Source of the DNA: Linepithema humile
Lineage: Eukaryota > Arthropoda > Insecta > Hymenoptera > Formicidae
Length of the DNA stretch: 64,000 nucleotides
Direction: 5' to 3'
Assembly (NCBI RefSeq): GCF_040581485.1
Contig: NC_090132.1
Coordinates: 26,981,911 to 27,045,910, forward strand
The notes under the pieces were generated by a model that worked only from the letters and a program-made list of their open reading frames with translations, was not told where the DNA came from and did no database searches. Positions 20,231 through 33,357 of the stretch are shown piece after piece (position 1 is the first letter of the stretch; every line of letters begins with the position of its first letter). The position numbers and the translations under genes are program-made.

Positions 20231-21137
20231 AGAAAAGTTATCGGCAGCGGCACAATAGTAGGAGGGGTTTGTAATTAATAGCCTTTCCACAGAGTGACGT
20301 TTCGCCGTAACTCATTGGCGTAGGCGAAGGGGATCCGATAATAAACCCGATGCTTTCAAAAGCGCTGGGCGTCGAGAGCGATAGACTCGTGTTGTTTTTC
20401 TTTTTTTTTTTTCTCTCTCTCTCGCCGGGGCAACCGATCGCTTCCGAAAGCCGATCATGAGGAAAAGAATAATTTATACTCGCGTATTTTTCCACTGATC
20501 GATGGGCGAAAGCGTCGCAAATATCTCGATTTATATAAGACGAAACGCCCATTCTCCGTCTCCTCTCCTCGCCGTCATGAGTCCGGACGATAATTAATTA
20601 AGTTTGACTTACCGCATGAATTACAGGGGTTCGAGTTAATTAATTAATTGTAACTTAGCCCACCCTCGAGTAGCGCGCTCTAAGGGGATTTTGTCACCTT
20701 TTAAAAGCCGCTGCAAAAGACTCGACTTGCTGCGCGGGAAATAATGAATGTTCCTGAATGAGAGGCCCTTCGAGCTCGCCATCGATTCATAAATCGTCGC
20801 AATAAAGCGCACTGTATTCATATATAATCGCGGACGAAATGATGACAATACCAACTTTCTGTCAAACTCGACGTAGGTAATTTTTTTATTATTAATAGCG
20901 ATTATGTGTACGAAGGAGAAAAATTGCCTCGACAAATGGCAAGATTGTTAACTATATATAAGTGATATTTTCTTTCTACACAACAGACGCAACGATACAC
21001 AGGCAATTCCACGACGTCGACAAGAGGGTGAAATGAGACTTCGCATTATCGTGAGGGAGGGGGGAGGGGGATTTCCGATTAAAATCTGATATAACTTTTC
21101 CAAAGACCAATAAGTATATTGTAGCAAGAGAGCGCAG

Positions 21138-21171
<34 letters not shown>
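21138..21171. repeat. (GA)n microsatellite
   Basis: A GA tract with one AAAG interruption, about 290 bases before a CCGCCATTTT motif at 21458-21467. Confidence 0.95.
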
Positions 21172-24100
21172 AGGAAACAGAGACAACGAAAAGGACAGTT
21201 AGGGGATACGGGCGAATAAAAGAAATCCAGCAAGAGTAATGCCTGGGGAAGCAGTTAAATTCGTTGCATGTGTGCCCTCAAGAGATCTCTACTTCGCCCC
21301 TACACCCTTTGTTTCGGCGTTAGGTGAGCTTTTGTCTCAGTTATATGACCGAGGATGCCGGGAGAGAAAACGGAGGAGGGGGGAGGCCCCAGGCCAATAA
21401 AACGAAAAACGGATCCCCATTTACAATGCCGCGCATTTACATAATTTCGCGTAATCTCCGCCATTTTCGCTCGCCGCGATTCGCCCCTTTCGCGCCCGCG
21501 CGCACGGCGAAACGGGGGCGAAATTAATTTACGAGGGGCGCTCGTTTTTCCTGAACGCGCTCTCTTGTTCGCGCGCACGACCGAATCTTCCAAGGAGCGC
21601 GCGCGCCTTTATGCGAGCGGAAAATCCGCGAGAAGAAGATTAATCGGCCCGATGCGCCACAAATGCGAGTCATGCCATGGTTGCTGTTAATTACTAATAA
21701 AAAATGGATATTGGAATTAATTGCCTTTCTCGCGTCTTGTCCCACGGAGGCCGTCGCATGCACGCGCGATAAGGAGCGTAGAAGTTAATATATTTTCGAT
21801 GAGTTCATTTTTCAACACGAAAAAACACACACGCATCTTTAATTATGTATACCCGTTCCAAAATGTAATTAAAATTGGTTTTAATTGAAGCAATTAACAC
21901 CGCATGCAGCAACACACCTACTCCAATCCAAAATTTAAAATATACAAATAATATATTTTGCACAACATTATTGTTTCACACGGAGCACGACGTTTTACGA
22001 CGCCGTAATTCAAAGCTCGCGGAAATTATATTCGTGTCAATGAGTTTCAATCCGCGTGCAGGATGTAAAGATCGGTTTCCGCAAGTCGGTGCGGTGGTCG
22101 GTAATGGTCGCCGCGGTTCGCTAGGCGAGATGAATTTGAATGATTAAGAGCGATTGGATTGTAGGTGCTCGCCTCAATTATGAGCGAGGCACGCCATTCC
22201 CTCGTTATATCGCGTCGTTCTCGGCCGCAACTCGGAGGACGTGGCTGCGCGCTCGCTCGCGAGCAGCGGCGCGAGGTTTTAATACATGTGAACGCTCCTT
22301 TATTAGTAGCGTGACCAATGAGCGCTGACGCTATTAATCAAACGTCTAACGCTGCCGCGTACCACGGTGTATACAGGGTGTCGCACTCCGCATTCAATTC
22401 TAATGGCGCATTCTCTAACGAATTTAGAGCAAGTCTTGCCTTTGGAAGGAACTTTCGAGAGAACCTGATAAAAAGAAGATACTTATTTTATCGAGGCTTA
22501 AAGAAAATCCAGAAAAAGCTTTTTATCTTTTTTCTGCGAAAAGAAAGGATGAAAAATATTTTGAGATTTCGAAGACTTCTCCGGGATGAAGCGTGGCTTT
22601 TGTCGACTTAACCGGAAAGAAAAATAATATCCACAGACGCGGTGGGATGCGTTCTGCGAAAAGGAGCGCAATTTACTTCGGCGCGTTTAAAGATACAAAT
22701 CTTCGTTGCAAAATTAATTACGCGGTTCCGTGGCGAAAGCGGAAGCAGGAAATCATTTCAAGAAAGCCACTTCTATATACGAGCGCGAATGCGCCATGAA
22801 AGAAGGATTCTGTTAATTACAATAGTATATGATGCGTAATTCTCGCACCTGCGAGGATCGGCGCAGCTCGAGAGAGGTGCTTTACCTCTCTAGAAAATTG
22901 AAACTAAACACTCCTCTAGTTTGTGGAAAATCATCTATCAATGTTTCGAACCGGCGCGGCGCGGTTTTGCAGGTGCGTTATAATGGATGCCGGTGCGAGA
23001 TGCGTTATGACCGGTAGCAAGTATTTCGACTCGCCCCGCGATACTTGGCGCTTTAATCACAGCCGCGATCATCCACCTCGCATCGATCAATTAATCAAGC
23101 CGATTCGAGCGACGCATGAGTACTTAAGCTACGCGCACCTCTGGTTGTCGCCGCTCTAATTAACGACTCGGGAGATCCATAACAGCGGCGCAAAAAGATG
23201 CATGCGAGCGCTCGTGTGTAAGCGCGACCGCATCGTTATACCGTGACGCAAGCATATACAGCGCACCGTGTGGTAATAGGCATAACGCATGTAATGCGGA
23301 CAATAATATTGAATTTCTTTACGCGCCCAATCGATTTTTTACCAATTTACGAACGACAGCTTGTCTATAATCCGAACAAATACGCCTCGTTGAATCGCTA
23401 CGCTTTATGTATCCTTACAACGCGGTTATGCATGACTGATTGTAAATCCCGATCGCAATCTGGCGATCACGATGGCTACAAATAACGGTCGCGAAACCTT
23501 AGGTGATACTGGGCGATCGAATTTCGATATGTACACTGGATAAACTGCAATGCAGCAGCCATGGTTGCGTGATTACAAGCGTATGTTCGACGGGCTCTTT
23601 GCTTCCGATAAAAGTACTTGGAATTTAATAATTACACTATTTGCGTCGATTATGCAAATAAGATCTAGGAATAAAGAAAAGAAAAATTATTTTAGAATTA
23701 TTGAAAGATTAGAATTAATAGATTTTTTTCAAAATTCATAGCCTTCGACTTTTGCACTTCCACAAATATTAGCAAATTTGCTGTCAATCTGCCAATATCG
23801 TTAACATCTTGTTCACTGGATTGTTCGCATTTCTCGTGAAAGGACCACCGCGCGTACACCTGACACCACTTAAATACTCCGCAAGCTCGAAAACGCGAAT
23901 TCCGCGCTAAAGGCGTTGTAAACGTGTTTCGTGGTCAATGAATGGCTCTCGTAATTCGTTTATCGCACGTATCGGTGGTATCCTCGAAACGTGCCTTCGA
24001 GGTGTCGGCGACTTCGGCGTACGCGAATTAGTGGTTAATTTGGTAGTCGAACTCGTTCGTCCGCCTCGATAATGATGCCCTAAATACACAGGGTGTCTCA

Positions 24101-25679
24101 GACGTACTCGAACCATTTTTCGTCCGGTAGATTTTTTGATCAATCGACAATCGATCTTTTCTTAACGAAATTGTCCAAAAAATCGATAAGTTTTAACTTA
24201 TAAATTATTAAAATAAAAATCTTGAAAAGATTTTCATTTGTACACCGATTATGTTGTAGATTGCCATATCGTAGTAGACGAAAAAACTTGTTTAATCACT
24301 GCGGTAATCAACGTACGGTGACACACAGGGATCATAAAAGCGTAGATGATATCTCGGCGTTGTCAACACTGCGATAAAAGCGGCAGTCGCAAAAAGGTAT
24401 CGATCCATAGCTTTGCAACATTACGTTATATTCAATGCAGAAACGTAGGAATGAAAAATGTGGAAAGTGGCTGAAAATAACTTCCGATGCGTAAATTCAT
24501 TAGATTCGTCGATAATAGCGAAACGAATGGCGAAGTTTGTCGCGATAAAATTTCTCAACGAACTGACGGGCCCGCAAAGTAATATAAGAACCCTAAACGC
24601 CTTTAATCACGAATTTCTCACCGTCGCGCCATTTCTCGCATCCGTCATAAATTTTCAAGAGTTCGTCGCCGATGATCTCTTCTTTTCTCGTTCGAGCGAT
24701 AGCAAAGGGGTAAGATAAAAACACGAGAAAGGAGACACACTTAAAAAAGACTCAAAGCGACGGTGGGACAAATTACGGGGAAGTTTACCAATCCCGCGCA
24801 TTTTCCGCCGTCCCCCTTTTCGCGCCCTGCGCCGCCCTTCATACGTCCTACGCCGTTTCAACCCCCTCACCGGCTGCTCTTCTTTTTGTATTTTAATCCC
24901 GCCGCAACGAGGCGCTGATAATCTTGGAAGGGGCTTTTTTAAATTGGCTCCTTTGACGCGATACGCCGCGCGATGAGTTTCATATCGGAATAATTTTCGA
25001 GCGCCCTTCCCTCCGAACCGTCGCACGAGGCCTTCCTTTTTTCCCATGATATCTCTCTTTTTTTTTCCTACTTTACTCGTCCGCTTTTACGACGAAGCGT
25101 GTGGAACTACGTTCGGCTTGTTAAACGTTTTTTGACTCACAATCGGTCCGGCTAATAGCTATTTCGAATGTAATACGGATAAAAGAGACGTCAGTAATGA
25201 AACAGCTTTTCATATAAGCAATAACAGTCTATTGATTCTGTGTTTCATTGGCTCATAGAAACACACACACTGTGATGGTTAAATGAAATAGAGCGCAATC
25301 TGCATTGTAATCGTCATAAACGTAAACATTAAATAGATTTAATGGCCAATTAAATAAAATTATATTTAAACAGTTATTCAAATCGTATTAAATCTCGTAC
25401 TAGCCGTTAATTTGTTCAATCGAACGATTTTATCTGCGAAGATAAACATACTTCGATACGGAATTTTTGCAACAAAAAAATACGGCGAACATTTTTTGAC
25501 AGGACATTAGAGCAAAAATTAAAGCGTAATCGGATGCGAGTTTGTGATAACTTCGAAACAAAGAGGATGCGCAGTTACTGGAACGATAAACCGACCGACG
25601 GCCAATTAAGCCACCGGAGCATCGTTAAACTACTACTAGTTAGCGCTAAAATGTCGCTCGGCGAATAGGCAGGATAGTT

Positions 25680-26245
25680 TAAAATGAGGAAACGGACGTG
25701 AAAAACGACAATTAGCGCGCGACGCGCGGCGTTATCGCGCCAGGAAACTGCCGCGAGCCGTGCAATAACGAAATTGTTACATAAAATCCTACAGACCGTA
25801 CGTTTGTGACAATACGGGTCTTAACGAGTTTGTCAATCTGGCGATGTACTGAAAACAGAGCAAGTGTTCGAATTCGATAAACCGAGAATTGTATAGTGCC
25901 TATAATTAGAATAGTGCATTAACAAAAATTAAATTGAAAAAAGTAGATATATTCATGAGACTAATTGACGCGTGGAGTAAGCGAGATACTGCGTGATCAA
26001 ATATTATACAAAGATATTTGATAAATTTCTGCATATAATTATTTTTTTTTTTTAATAGATGCTTAGAATATTTTTATCATGTTGCTAAAGGTTTATTCTT
26101 TTCGTGACACGTAGTGTAGATGATAAAATTTTAAATCCAAGAACGGACACGAAAGGCGATAATTATCGCACAACAAAACGCTGCGCCAGCAAATTGTTGG
26201 CTTTCGTGCGGCAAATTTGTTATATAAAATGCTACACACACACAT
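25680..26245. repeat. Diverged direct duplication
   Basis: 25,684-25,810 and 26,137-26,245 share an ordered series of matches (AACGGAC, CGACAATTA versus CGATAATTA, GCGCCAG, AAATTGTTACATAAAATCCTA versus AAATTTGTTATATAAAATGCTA, CACACA-type ends). They look like an old local duplication with no coding potential. Confidence 0.5.
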
Positions 26246-29200
26246 GCCTGTTAAATTTTAGGAACGTGCTAATCGAATAATTCGAGAAAAACATTCTGCA
26301 TATTCGGAATAATGACAGCAGTAGAAGATAATGTAATCACATTCTCCAACATCCACTGATTATTTCAAATTAACCGCTACAATTTTGTATATTTATCTAC
26401 AAAATACGAGTGCGGATTAAACAAATAAAAAAAAAAAAAAAAAAATATACAAAGTAATTACATGTATTTCCGGGTTTATGAGAATTATTCTAGATTTTAA
26501 CAATTTCCGGTGTCACGTTACTTCTTTAAAGACCTGACACAATTGCATTCGTGCGCATGATGAGTTTCGAATTTCCCGTGGCGTCTCAACTGAGAAAAAC
26601 TAGCTCGCGACGGGCCACACGCTGCGCGGCAAATAACGACGAAGATATCGCGGATAAGCGGCGCATTGTTTCGCGATAATAATTTCCATTCACTGCGAAA
26701 ATAATAGAGAGATAAGCAGGCGAGTGCACGGCGCGCTGCGCGCCCTGGCGTGCGCCTAAAAGGGGCGTGCGAGAAAGAGAGGAGACGGGCGCGGCTCGGC
26801 GAGAAAAGAAAGTCGACGCGATTTCCTAAGGCGGATACTTGAAATGCGAGGAAACAGTGCATCAACACGCGGCATCGCGCTCGTTTGGGAACCGCGAAGC
26901 TGGCAAAATAAAGTAATTGTCGCTATTACGGGCGCGCAGTCGCGCGTGTTGGTGCGTCGCAGGTGCACGCGGATGCACGCACACGCGCGCGCCCGCCCGA
27001 TGCATCATACCCGTGGCCGTGTGAGAACCCGGGCAATTACGGGCCTCTATTCCAACCCAGCTTCTTGTTTATAACGAATTAATTTAGATGTCTTAATTGC
27101 CATCGGTTAATTGTTCTGGAACGCGATGCGCAGCGCGGCGCGGACGGCCGCCATCAAAGACACCCGGAATCCGTCGGGTCGGGATCGCGCTTTGCTTTCA
27201 CCACCGTTGCGCTCGCTTCCGCTCGCGCACGAACGTAAAACCACGGACGCGCACGATGAATATTTAAGCGAAGATATTTGTAAGTGGAACGGGGCCATAT
27301 GCGAGGGTATTTAAGCGACCCGCGGCGCGCGCATGATCATAATGTCACGGAAGTGCGCTACGTATGCGGCGCAAAATTTGCACAAATTTTCACACAAACG
27401 TTCGGAAATAGATGTGCCCCTAATTGATCGCGACTCATAATCGACTATCTAAGCAAGCTATCTGAGCACTTGAAAAAAAGTATGCGAATACGATTTCTCC
27501 TACGCAAAGAGTCTACGGAAAGTTTTAATTGCCAAGATAATTTATTTTTTTTTTCCACTGGAAGTAAAAGGATTGCGAGAGGATCTTTAATAAAGAGCAC
27601 GCGAATGGGAAAACATCTTATGTCTCAAGTCGACCGCGAGTCAGTTTGATTTGGGGACATTATTTAGAGCACATTTATACAGTGCGTCATAGGTTAAAAG
27701 CTCGTTGGCCGGCAAGATTTATAATTTTCTCGCGATGATTAATATCACGAGGAAGCAATAAAACTAAATGCTACGAGCTGACGATTACAAGCTCGCATTA
27801 TTCTCGCTTTCCTCCTGGGAAAGTTAACGCATCGAGCGTGTTAATTATAATGAACGTTAAGTAACTGCACTATACGCGAACTATTATCGTACGTGTACCG
27901 TCCAACAAAATCGCGCGCAGTCCCTGGATCGCGTCGGGAAAAGTAGTTTACAGCTTGTTACTTATCGCGATCGAGCGCGGTAGCGCGCTAACGCGCAAGA
28001 AATCCTATCGACCAACAAATCTACCGCACAATGATACCTACGAAGCGCCGCATTACATTTCTCTCCAAGCTCTTATGTTAATCAAATCAGCACTGTCGTT
28101 GCTTAAATTCAATTAGAGATACTCGTTGCGTCATTCGAAACGTGCGCACAGTTTCATTGATATTCGAGCTACCGAAAGCCATGTTAAACTATGCTCGTGA
28201 CACGGTTCTTACCGGATTAACACGTCGATGACGCTAAGCACACGAGCGTTATGCAACAATCGCCAAATGGCAGGGAAGCCTAACCGGCGTTACCGAACGC
28301 GCGGAATCACGGTGCAATATGCGGGTCGTATACATGAGAAAATAACGATGGAAGAGTGCAGGTTGCGAGCAACCTGCAACCGTTGCTACTGCCGGCGGCG
28401 CGGGGCTATGGTTTCTTCGCACGACACACCAATAAAACGTTTCCACGGGATATGCGCGGCCCGTAAAATGCTAATCGCGCCGATTCTAACGCGTCTTCGC
28501 GAACGGATTTCACTCGTCCGCTTCGCGGAAACGGTTGCTCCGTTGCTTCCTGCCGCCACGAAAAGAGTTCTTTCCCTTCTCCGTTTATTATGCCGATTGC
28601 GAGACACGTGAATAGACGGATATTGCGGCGCGGCCGTATTAGAGAAACTTTATCGCACCATATTTGATGTAAAAGATTTAAGGACCGTTATAAAATACGA
28701 AGAAGGAAAAGGTTGGGAAGAAGTCGAATTTTATTCCGAATTCCCAATTCGACGTGTGCAATTATAAATTAACCTGCTAATTAAAAAAGTACCGATTCAG
28801 AAAAATATTAAAGTACTATGCGATTAATAGTGCGTGATAATGGAGGTTAATTTTGTTTTTTTTTTAAATCGCAATTATCAAAAAAGCATCTTTAGCTGGA
28901 AAGAGTGAAGATTTCTCAAACGTACTGAGCAATTTTCGTAACAAATGATCATTAATTTTAAGCGTGAAATTGAGAAACGATCTTTATATCTTGGAATGCT
29001 CAAGAAACAACGTGGTCATGCAAGCTGTATGTTATTTTAACATCCGTAACATGTCTGTATCTTTTGTCTGAGTAAATAGTACGTCATGCGATAAACACAA
29101 CTGCAACTAATCTGCAACTAATCTGCAATTTAGTTCCTTTTAAACGTTGAAGTAATAATAGTATGCAAATACATAACTATAAATATTGCTGCCTTTTCTC

Positions 29201-31551
29201 TAAACTACGAGTATGTTGATACGAAGATTCATGATAATCATTTATCTCGAGATTATCTCGATTAAAAAAAGAGAGAAAAACAGGATAAACTACCACGCTC
29301 ATGTTAGATAAATGTCGAGATAAAAAATCAAGCGCTAAATCACGCCTTTCTAATTAGCTAATATTTTTCATCGCGCTAAGCGTCGGTTAACAAAGTTGAG
29401 AAATTCACCTGAGGAAGTGAGAAATTAAGAACCAATTACACGTTGGCCGGCTGATAAAACGTTGCGAAACGATTATGCGACGATGCGAAGAAATTTCGTC
29501 GGAGCGCGCGTCGAGATTCGTTACAGGTCGGCGCGCTTCGACCTCGATTTCGAACGAATACACGGCCGGGGGATCGATGCCGATTCGAGGCGTGAAATCC
29601 AAAGGCAACAAGCGAGATACGCGCGATAATGACTCGTAATAAGCGACGGAGCGCGGCGGCGTAAGCGACTCGAAAAAGTCGTTAACTGGTCGGAAATCGG
29701 TAATCACGTGGAATAATCGACGCCTCTTATAAGTGCTTACGTTTTTGTGCCCCATATTAGAAAGAGTCACGCACACACGCGTCGCCGCGGGTGTTTCACG
29801 CGTAAGAAGCGGTCGACGACGCGGACACAGGGTGGTTATAGTCGGTCCCCGTAGTGGGCCCTTTCTTGCCCAGCTCCGCGGCCCCCTTTTTTCTCTCGTC
29901 GCGTTAATCGGACTCAAGCTGCGCATATCTCGCGATAATGAGGATTATCCTCTCTCTGTGCAGGGGCGGATGATGGTTTTTTGGAGTTTGCCGAATTAAT
30001 GCTGGCCATTTTTCGAACACGCGACACATAAGAGATCTTAGGATTTGAACCCCGCAACTTTTATTGTATCTTATATACATGTCTTCTTTCCAATATTTTT
30101 ATCTATTTATTATATCATTATAACATAAAATTTTGTTGTATATTTTTCATAATTATTATTGTCTTGTTAGACAAAAAATCTTCTTTTTATAAAACAATCT
30201 GCTTATTTATGTAACACTCGTCTTCTCGTCTAATTAAAATACAGCCAAAATGCTGTACATTTTTGCGCTGGCTTATTTTGAAAAAAATTCATTAATAAGA
30301 TCGTGTGTCCAAAGAGTTATGCCAATCTAAGATATTATTTTACTTTATTCTCTCTTAATTTAAAAAAACATTGCTAAATATTGCTAAATAGAATTATCCG
30401 CTTTTTAGCAGCAAACGACATCAAACTTACGGTTTATTAGTTTACAGCTCCGCCCCTGTTTCCACAAAGCATCTTTTTATTCGGTCGCCGTGAGTCGCGT
30501 TTACTCCCTTGGAACGCATTCGCCGAACGAACAAACGTACGAACGAAACGAACGGGATATCCTAATCGTACGGTTCATTATGAGCGCGCGCACGCTCGCT
30601 CGCGATGACTATGACTGATGCCGCGGCACGACGAATTGCGATGCGCATTACGAATAAATATCGCACTCTTTGCTCCGCTCGCGCGTCTAATGCGGCCGCT
30701 CGCAGATGGCCACTTGGGTGGGTTTCGAAAATGTGCGCACGCGGCGGTCGGCACGAAATAACGCGCGATTAAATTAAATTGCGAACGCGGCTTTTCATCA
30801 GATCGCGCGATAAACATATGTTAGCGTGATGTTGGCCAAGACGATCGATTTATCACCGCGATCAATCACGCGTCCGCCTTAATTCCCGCCGGTGTTTAGC
30901 GCCGCGTAACAACGCGCTCTAGGCGGTGCTCGAAAACATATCCGTCAACGCGGAAATCTACGCGATTGAATTAAATCATGTGCCGCCGCGACGGCAAAGC
31001 GCGAATTGGACGCGCCGAAATGCGGCGCTCGATCGGACTCCGTTATGCAATCAAGAAGAAAGCAGCGTTCTTTAGCAAAGCATACTAAATTAAAGATGCA
31101 TCTTTTTGCTTGGCAGAAAAAAAAAAGAGAGAATAAATCCTAGATCCAAAGATAAGATCCTGTGTCGGTAAAAAAATATCAATTAATAAAAGCCAATAGT
31201 ATTTTAGATAAATCAATCGCGATTTTGTCGCAAGGTTTGCAGAAGCAAACGTTTCCGGAGAATACAATTGTTGCCCCATCTACGGCGACTTGTGCAAAAA
31301 GTTTATGCAAAAAGTCGCTGTTAATTTGAGACTCGCGTAATTTGGAATGGAAATCGAATTACGTCGCGGAAATCGCGGTTACGCTCGCACGGGGCGGCGC
31401 GACGAGCCGAGGCGAGACGTGCGAGATTCCGTGGCCGCCATCTATCTTCGGGCGCGCTGGTAGCGAAGAAAGAGGGCATAATTAAATTAAATTAAGCTCG
31501 GGACGAGCTCTCCTCTCGGCCTCCTTCCGTGACTTCCTTTCCGTCGTTCCC

Positions 31552-31590
31552 GCTGCCGCCGCCGCCGCCACCGCCGCCGCCGCCGCTGCC
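31552..31590. repeat. (GCC)n trinucleotide repeat in a CpG-rich island
   Basis: Around twelve GCC-type units with a CCA and a GCT variant. It would code Ala, Pro or Arg runs if translated, but the frames around it have no recognisable domain. Confidence 0.9.
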
Positions 31591-32470
31591 GTCGTGCCGG
31601 CCGTCCTACCGGCGGCGATAGTCGCTCGACGCCGCCTTTATTTGCAAGCAATTTGCGCTCGCGGATCGCGCGGCAAAAAATCCGAAAATAATGCCCGCGT
31701 ATTAATCATACCCTCCGCGTGCCCGCACGCCCCCCTCCCATCGTCTTCGTGCCGTCTCCTCGCCGCTCTTCCTCCGCGAGGGGTCCTTCCGAGGAGGCCC
31801 CCTCGTCGACGTGCTCCGTGTCCGATGTTGCCCCTCCTTCCCCGCCGCCCATGTCCGCAAAAATGCGTTCCCGCTCGTTGCCGGCACATAGCTGCGCAAT
31901 CACGTGCGAGGCCCTTTGTGGTGGTTTGTCTCTCGGGCGCCCTCGAGCTGCCTGAAATCGAGTCCGAGGAAGCCGGGAAAGAAGCACCAGCAGGACGCGT
32001 CAGCTCTTTAGCACCCTTTGGCAAATTAACCCCGGCGACGAAATTCCTAATTCTGTCGTAACATGCTTGTAAGCACGTTCGAATACACAAATACATATGT
32101 ATGTAAGAGTACACATGTACGATTTCTAACGTTGCCACTAACGCTACTTTACACTGTGCACTAATGTGTAAGATTAAATGTAGCTCTTTGTTTAATATTA
32201 ATCTGTCTAGACGAAAAGTAAGAATAGCGAAACAGAAAGAGAGAGGGAGAGAGGAGAAACAGTTGATTCGACATGTATTCATAATTAGGACATTAAATAA
32301 TTACGAGATCTTCGACCGTATATCAAATTATAGTGATAAAAATAGAATAACAGATTTGAAATCAATGCAAACATTTGTCACACTGTAAAATGTTTATACA
32401 AAACATTTAATTATTAAAATACAGTGATTCTTAATGGCTGCTCAATTCTATCTTAATAATCGAGCGAACT

Positions 32471-32712
32471 GCAATTTCGTGACTGCGTAGGTGTGCTCGA
32501 GTGGAAACGAAAGCGCAATTAGCGTGATATCGTTATGACGCCGACGAAGTGGCGGTTTTGTAAGTACGTACTATCAGAAAACGATTGCTAATTATCGTGA
32601 GGAGAATGAGATAAGCGGAGTTGGCAGCGAAAAAAGGAGTTTAAACGTCGCGCAATCTCGTGACCGCGAAAGCGTACTCGACTGCGACCGTATGATTAGC
32701 GCGATATCGTTA
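32471..32712. repeat. Diverged tandem duplication, about 180-bp spacing
   Basis: 32471-32535 and 32652-32712 both begin GCAAT(T/C)TCGTGAC(T/C)GCG and both end AGCG(T/C)GATATCGTTA. The interval suggests a roughly 180-bp duplicated unit just downstream of the helicase gene. Confidence 0.6.
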
Positions 32713-33115
32713 CACTTAATTTCCCTAAACCCAACATTTTCCATCGTGCTGCATTTTGCCGCAGCGTATTTGCCACCATATTAGTAGCGATTGCAGCAAA
32801 ACTGAACAACATATTAGAATTGTTAAACGATTTCGCAACTGAACACGCTGAAAGAAAAATTGCAGTTAACGTAAATAAAAAATCCACATTCAGTATAAAT
32901 TAGAAAATTATATCTGATTCACAATGTTACCTTCGTAAAGATTTAAAATTTGAAATCCTCGAAACTCTTGTCAAAATTTTATCAGAATATGTAAAATATT
33001 ATAAATTAACTCGAAAAATCATGGCAATTTCCACGCTGAAAAAATGTTAAAATAATTATTAGCAGTTATTCTTACGAATAATGAGGAAACATACAATTAA
33101 AATATTTAATTAACA

Positions 33116-33121
33116 TTTAAT
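33116..33121 (-). promoter_or_regulatory. Candidate poly(A) signal (ATTAAA) for the helicase gene
   Basis: ATTAAA reads on the minus strand about 100 bases past the helicase stop codon, with a second copy at 33110-33105. No canonical AATAAA is seen in the first 120 bases after the stop. Such hexamers occur by chance in AT-rich DNA. Confidence 0.35.
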
Positions 33122-33221
33122 GTGCATTTAACATTCATCAATATATTTACACAGAGCGAATCACAGATGTGGAATCGCACTCTGTTTACATCGTGTCGAA
33201 CCGATCGTTCGAAGCACGGAG

Positions 33222-33357
33222 TCACTTTTTTGGCTTCTTCAGGGGTTCGAGGCCGCTGTCATATTCGGAGGTGTTAAGCATTCTGACCCTCTTCAGCAAC
33301 CCCGTTCTTCTCTCGTCGACTTGACTCCTCTTCTCCGGTCGCGGCACCCCGTCGGAT
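33222..33357 (-). CDS. DDX31: Terminal coding exon of the DDX31-like helicase
   Basis: This exon lies 2641 bp past exon 8. Exon 8 ends after two bases of a codon at a strong GTAAGT donor (35998-35993). Here an AG acceptor at 33359-33358 is followed by one base that completes a serine, then 44 residues and TGA at 33224-33222. The peptide is basic (RPEKRSQVDERR, then LLKRVRML) and contains SEYDSGL followed by a lysine-rich end, like the conserved C-terminal tail of DDX31 proteins. Without this splice, exon 8 would run into a stop directly at the donor (NKS then TAA), giving a protein about 44 residues shorter. The polypyrimidine tract is modest, so transcript data would be decisive. Confidence 0.8.

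Larger units (their letters stand above)
20231..30000. other. Non-coding mixed block
   Basis: It contains the (GA)n tract, a G-rich run at 21,053-21,070, ACAGGGTGTC motifs at 22373-22382 and 24088-24097, the duplication at 25,680-26,245 and an A19 run at 26427-26445. Many short frames exist in the CpG-rich parts; none shows a recognisable protein. Confidence 0.6.
30001..33221. other. Downstream flank of the helicase gene
   Basis: 30,001-30,450 is AT-rich; 30,450-32,060 is a strong CpG island-like block with the GCC repeat; 32,060-33,221 is AT-rich and holds the tandem duplication and the helicase 3' flank. The island could be a promoter, but no exon following it is identifiable in the window. 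Confidence 0.6.

Noticed and set aside
30030..30050. Minus-strand GGGTTCAAATCC resembling a tRNA T arm
   Set aside because: The flanking bases do not form the T stem or an acceptor stem, so no tRNA fold is possible.
31638..32282. 214-codon minus-strand frame with overlapping 155-codon plus-strand frame
   Set aside because: Composition-driven frames across the CpG island; no recognisable protein, and the two strands are equally open.
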